This document shows, in pieces, positions 27,806 to 30,615 of a DNA stretch of 30,615 bases. This stretch comes from a virus: positions 1 to 30,615 of IMG/VR virus record IMGVR_UViG_3300033571_008486. One strand, written 5' to 3'. The notes beneath the pieces were generated by a model. The model worked only from the letters and a program-made list of their open reading frames with translations. It did no database searches and was not told the origin of the DNA. Both the position numbers and the translations under genes were made by a program. The stretch's first letter is position 1. The number at the start of each line of letters is the position of its first letter.

Positions 27806-29778
27806 TACTTTGCCTCACCCCACCTCTGCACGGTCGTGATGTCCGCTAATAACGGAACATCAAGAAGTTGAATACCTTCCATAGCCTCTCTGATAGCCGC
27901 GGCTGTCTCTTCAGCAAGACTGGCTGGGGTTAAAGTAACCAACTCATCATGTACGGTAAGTAGGATGCTTGATTCCTTTGGGATAAGTCTATGTGCCCTA
28001 ATCATAGCAAGTTTCATGATGTCGGCAGCAGAACCCTGGATACGTGTGTTGAATGCTTGGCGCTCAGCACTACCACGTTTAATAAAGTCCTTGGATACAA
28101 TGTCTGGAATGTACCGTTTTCTACCCATTATGGTAGTAACGTACTTTTTTTGTTTAGTTGCGCCCACTACTTTTAATCTATAGGAGTTAACCGCACCAAA
28201 TTTGGAGGCAAAGTCACCAAGAAGATTTCTAGCCTCTGTAACTGAACAACCTATGGAGCGAGCAATCTTGTCTGGTCCTACGCCATAAGCCATAGATAAA
28301 ACTAAGACTTTACCAGCCTGACGGTTGACGCCCATGACATCTCCTACAGTGGTGTAGATGTCTTGCCCTTCAAGATAATTTTTCATCATGGTTTTATCTT
28401 TAGACATAGACGCAATAATACGAGGCTCAATCTGTGAGTAGTCAGCGACCACTAACTTGTAGCCCTCAGGTGCGTAAAAGAGATTACGAATAGCTTTACC
28501 GTTTTCACTAGCAGATGGGTTAGGTATGTTCTGCAGATTTGGGTTACGGCTAGAAAAACGGCCAGTCTCAGCACCGTGCTGTACAAAGTCAGCATGTATA
28601 CGACCGCTTACTAACAGGCTTTCTTTATACTCTACTTTAGATTTACCACCCACTGTACGAACAACATCTCCACCAAGGTACGGAATAACATAAGTGCTAA
28701 GCAACTTATTAAGGTCAGCGTACTCCAGTAAGGCGTGGACCATTGGGTCTTTATCTCGATATGGTTCTAAAGCCTCAGCTGATACTGAGTAGTCCATGTA
28801 GTCAAGGTCTTTGCCTTGCATTTCTTTTTCAGCACCTTTGTTAGTAAGAATCTTTGGCTTAAGACCTCGTCCTCCCTCAGACTTCTTGCTGTACAAAAGA
28901 TACTGTTTCTCTTGGTTAGAGTTAATGTTAAATACTCTGCCTGCTTGCTTATAAATCTGTGCTCTAGCAGCCTCAATGTCTGCTTCTAGTTTGGTATGCA
29001 ACTCAGAAAGCGCATCTGTATCTATAGGAGCACCGTGAAGTTTCATGTGGCATAAAACCTCAAGCACATCCATCTCTAGCTTCATAATGTTTTCTACGCC
29101 AGACTCTTTAATCTTATCGCGTACTACTTTCCAAAGCATAAACGTATACTTAGCATCTAAGTACGCATACTTGGCAACAACGCTAAAAGCGTGGACCTCT
29201 ACTTGAGCACCCACACCCTTCTCCATCATGTATCCAAGCTCGCGCTCTAAGCAATCATCAAGACCGCACTTGTTCTTATTGCGGTTGTCATAAATAAACG
29301 AGCCCACCATTGTGTCAAAGTATGGACCTACTGGAATTGTTTTATCAAAGTACTTTGCTACAGAACAAAGGTCGAATACTAGGTTGTGACCAATCTTTAA
29401 CTTGTCACTAAAAAATAAAGGTTTTAACTCAGCAAAGACTTCTGCTGGCGATAGTTGTTCAGGAGCAGATTCGAAAGTCCTAGTAGCTTTGCGCTTGTCC
29501 CTAGAGTAATCGCTTTCGCGGGCTTGTAAACCAGCCAATACACGCTTCTCCCCCTGTCCTGTAAGTGGGAAGCTTTCTGATACAAATTCACCATGAGGAT
29601 GGCCCATCGGTATAACATCCCCACGACCATAAGTCGCAAGGCTAAGCCATAGTACTTGATTAACAACAGGTACTCCTCTTCTATCGCCGACCGTTTCTAC
29701 GTCAAATGCAAATGCTTCTTGTGCAAGGTAATAATCAACAAGTTCTTTTAGCTGTTCTTTTGTAGTAATGATATTCAA
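27805..29778 (-). CDS. polA: Family A DNA polymerase with 3'-5' exonuclease, 657 aa
   Basis: Exonuclease motifs are D26/E28 (FDVETVG), IGHNLVFD and a final D in YLDAKYTF. Polymerase motifs are DYSQIEPR with D446, RQAGKVLVLSMAYG with K490, and VHDELV with H610-D611-E612. The 5' nuclease domain of bacterial Pol I is absent, as in many phage polymerases. The start is TTG at 29778 with GAGG seven nt upstream; no ATG is in frame nearby. It is the phage replicative or repair polymerase and follows the putative ssDNA-binding protein. Confidence 0.95.
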   Translation of the reverse strand: MNIITTKEQLKELVDYYLAQEAFAFDVETVGDRRGVPVVNQVLWLSLATYGRGDVIPMGHPHGEFVSESFPLTGQGEKRVLAGLQARESDYSRDKRKATRTFESAPEQLSPAEVFAELKPLFFSDKLKIGHNLVFDLCSVAKYFDKTIPVGPYFDTMVGSFIYDNRNKNKCGLDDCLERELGYMMEKGVGAQVEVHAFSVVAKYAYLDAKYTFMLWKVVRDKIKESGVENIMKLEMDVLEVLCHMKLHGAPIDTDALSELHTKLEADIEAARAQIYKQAGRVFNINSNQEKQYLLYSKKSEGGRGLKPKILTNKGAEKEMQGKDLDYMDYSVSAEALEPYRDKDPMVHALLEYADLNKLLSTYVIPYLGGDVVRTVGGKSKVEYKESLLVSGRIHADFVQHGAETGRFSSRNPNLQNIPNPSASENGKAIRNLFYAPEGYKLVVADYSQIEPRIIASMSKDKTMMKNYLEGQDIYTTVGDVMGVNRQAGKVLVLSMAYGVGPDKIARSIGCSVTEARNLLGDFASKFGAVNSYRLKVVGATKQKKYVTTIMGRKRYIPDIVSKDFIKRGSAERQAFNTRIQGSAADIMKLAMIRAHRLIPKESSILLTVHDELVTLTPASLAEETAAAIREAMEGIQLLDVPLLADITTVQRWGEAK

Positions 29779-29802
29779 ATGATTGCCTCGATTGATAGGT
29801 GT

Positions 29803-29846
29803 CTGAGGGCCAGCGACGAAAGGGGATTAAGTTTACTGGCCCTCAG
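29803..29846 (-). promoter_or_regulatory. Long hairpin in the polymerase leader
   Basis: CTGAGGGCCAG (29803-29813) pairs perfectly with CTGGCCCTCAG (29836-29846) around a 22-nt loop. It lies between the putative ssDNA-binding gene and polA, and no T-run follows on either strand, so mRNA processing or translational control is more likely than termination. Confidence 0.55.
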
Positions 29847-29857
29847 AACTCTAGTGG

Positions 29858-30520
29858 TTATAGAAGAGAGTTTGCAATCTCTTCTAGTTCAGCCCATGTG
29901 TGTTCTTTGATTACAGAGCGTTCAAATGGCTTGATTGTTGCCACGCCTTCTTCCGCCATCTTTTCATCAATACCCCAATCTTCCATGAGGTCACGAGGCT
30001 TTACTGCGTTGAGGTGATACACAGTCTGTTGCATTTTGCCTGTACGGCTAATAGCCCAGTAGTTCTTTGTCAGAGGTCCTTGTGGAGAAAACTCTGCTGC
30101 GTACAATGTCTTGTACAAACGTGGGCTTGCAATAAGCATTTGGCGAACAACGCCTGAAGGAGTAACCACTGCAATAGTGAATGCTCTTTTATCTTCTGGC
30201 TTGCTACCTAGCTTTGTGCATAGTGGGTCGTTGGGTCCAAGTGAAACATACGAACGCTTACCAACAGTTTTCTGCTGTAGGAAATGCTGTTTGTAGATTG
30301 CGAATGGACCATTTTGGTCAATGAACTTGACGATTGTGAACTCACCATCAACAAATTTAAATTCTGTTGGGTAGTCACCTGTGGCTGTAGTTAGCTTTTC
30401 TGCTGCATCCCAGCCTGATTGAACAGCATTTGTAGTTGCTGCTACTGGTCGTTCTTCGATGGTTGCGGTGTCGAACTCATCGTTTTGTGGAAGATATTCT
30501 TCCGTGCGGTTTACTGCCAT
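29858..30520 (-). CDS. Putative single-stranded DNA-binding protein, 220 aa
   Basis: An acidic disordered N-terminus (1-50) is followed by a beta-rich core (52-160) with FKFVDGEFTIVKF, KRSYVSLGPNDPLC and AFTIAVVTPSGVV. The layout resembles phage ssDNA-binding OB-fold proteins encoded next to polymerase. The tail contains a helical region and ends in an acidic, hydrophobic segment. The assignment rests on composition and position; an unrelated replication accessory protein is possible. AAAGGAA lies upstream of the ATG. Confidence 0.6.
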   Translation of the reverse strand: MAVNRTEEYLPQNDEFDTATIEERPVAATTNAVQSGWDAAEKLTTATGDYPTEFKFVDGEFTIVKFIDQNGPFAIYKQHFLQQKTVGKRSYVSLGPNDPLCTKLGSKPEDKRAFTIAVVTPSGVVRQMLIASPRLYKTLYAAEFSPQGPLTKNYWAISRTGKMQQTVYHLNAVKPRDLMEDWGIDEKMAEEGVATIKPFERSVIKEHTWAELEEIANSLL

Positions 30521-30527
30521 AGTTTTT

Positions 30528-30615
30528 CTATTCCTTTGTTTCAGTTGTTTTAGAGTCTTCGACTTGGATATTCTTCCAAGCCTCAGCGATTGCGTTAGTC
30601 AATTGCTGATTAGGC
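30528..30615 (-). CDS. Hypothetical protein, C-terminal end only
   Basis: A frame open from the right edge to TAG at 30528-30530 encodes 28 residues, starting PNQQLTNAIAEAWKNI and ending in a polar KTTETKE tail. The gene starts outside the window and ends 7 nt before the putative ssDNA-binding gene. Too short to identify. Confidence 0.6.
   Translation of the reverse strand, partial: PNQQLTNAIAEAWKNIQVEDSKTTETKE

Noticed and set aside
1-30615. CRISPR array, insertion sequence, integrase or attachment site
   Set aside because: No regularly spaced repeats, transposase, recombinase or duplicated target sequence was seen on either strand.

Overview
This window looks like part of a large lytic phage (or phage-like replicon) of an actinobacterium. 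The main reasons are a WhiB-family iron-sulfur regulator (25322-25639), a B12-dependent ribonucleotide reductase, a phage-style exonuclease-polymerase lacking a 5' nuclease domain, RecA, a RuvC-like resolvase, two PD-(D/E)XK nucleases, and very dense packing of small genes with 1-, 4-, 8- and 11-nt overlaps. Base composition by eye is only moderately GC, which would suit a freshwater actinobacterial host, but that is inference. No virion structural gene, integrase, tRNA or rRNA gene was recognised.

Left arm (1-10022, all + strand). A truncated DUF932 gene is followed by three short transcription units of unknown function (851-1246, 1507-1992, 2284-3561). A CobS/MoxR-like AAA+ ATPase and a CobT-like VWA protein with an HEXXH motif follow (4152-7513), then a chain of small overlapping genes (7598-10022). 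That chain includes several Cys-rich micro-proteins and a pyrimidine-dimer-glycosylase-family gene that appears to start at ATT. The gaps before genes 851, 1507, 2284 and 4152 share one design: an intrinsic terminator, a large palindrome bounded by GTTTGTGTTG/CAACACAAAC, a promoter-like pair TGTGGATAA(C/G)-N12-GTTAT whose upstream half is a perfect DnaA box, a small leader hairpin, and a strong Shine-Dalgarno. The palindrome arms differ between copies but stay self-complementary. I regard this repeated module as the most novel feature of the window.

The two arms converge on a 13-bp bidirectional terminator at 10100-10133.

Right arm (10146-30615, all - strand). In transcription order from the right edge: the end of an unknown gene, a putative ssDNA-binding protein, family A DNA polymerase, two small genes, RecA, an Hjc/RecU-like nuclease, WhiB, a four-Cys PD-(D/E)XK nuclease, an unknown gene, a RuvC-like resolvase, a proteasome-beta-like Ntn hydrolase, small genes, SpoVS and a basic protein. 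Hsp20 follows in its own terminator-promoter unit. After another terminator-promoter junction come a metallophosphoesterase, a block of small unknown genes (16963-19460), a nucleotidyltransferase-like protein, a HAD-like protein, a zinc ribbon and a two-part protein with a Cys cluster. The arm ends with the class II RNR, coupled by a 4-nt overlap to a secreted transcobalamin-like protein and a 42-residue membrane micro-protein.

The right arm therefore supplies DNA replication, recombination and nucleotide synthesis. The left arm looks like accessory or host-takeover functions under a shared regulatory signature. All family assignments come from motif reading alone; no database search was run.
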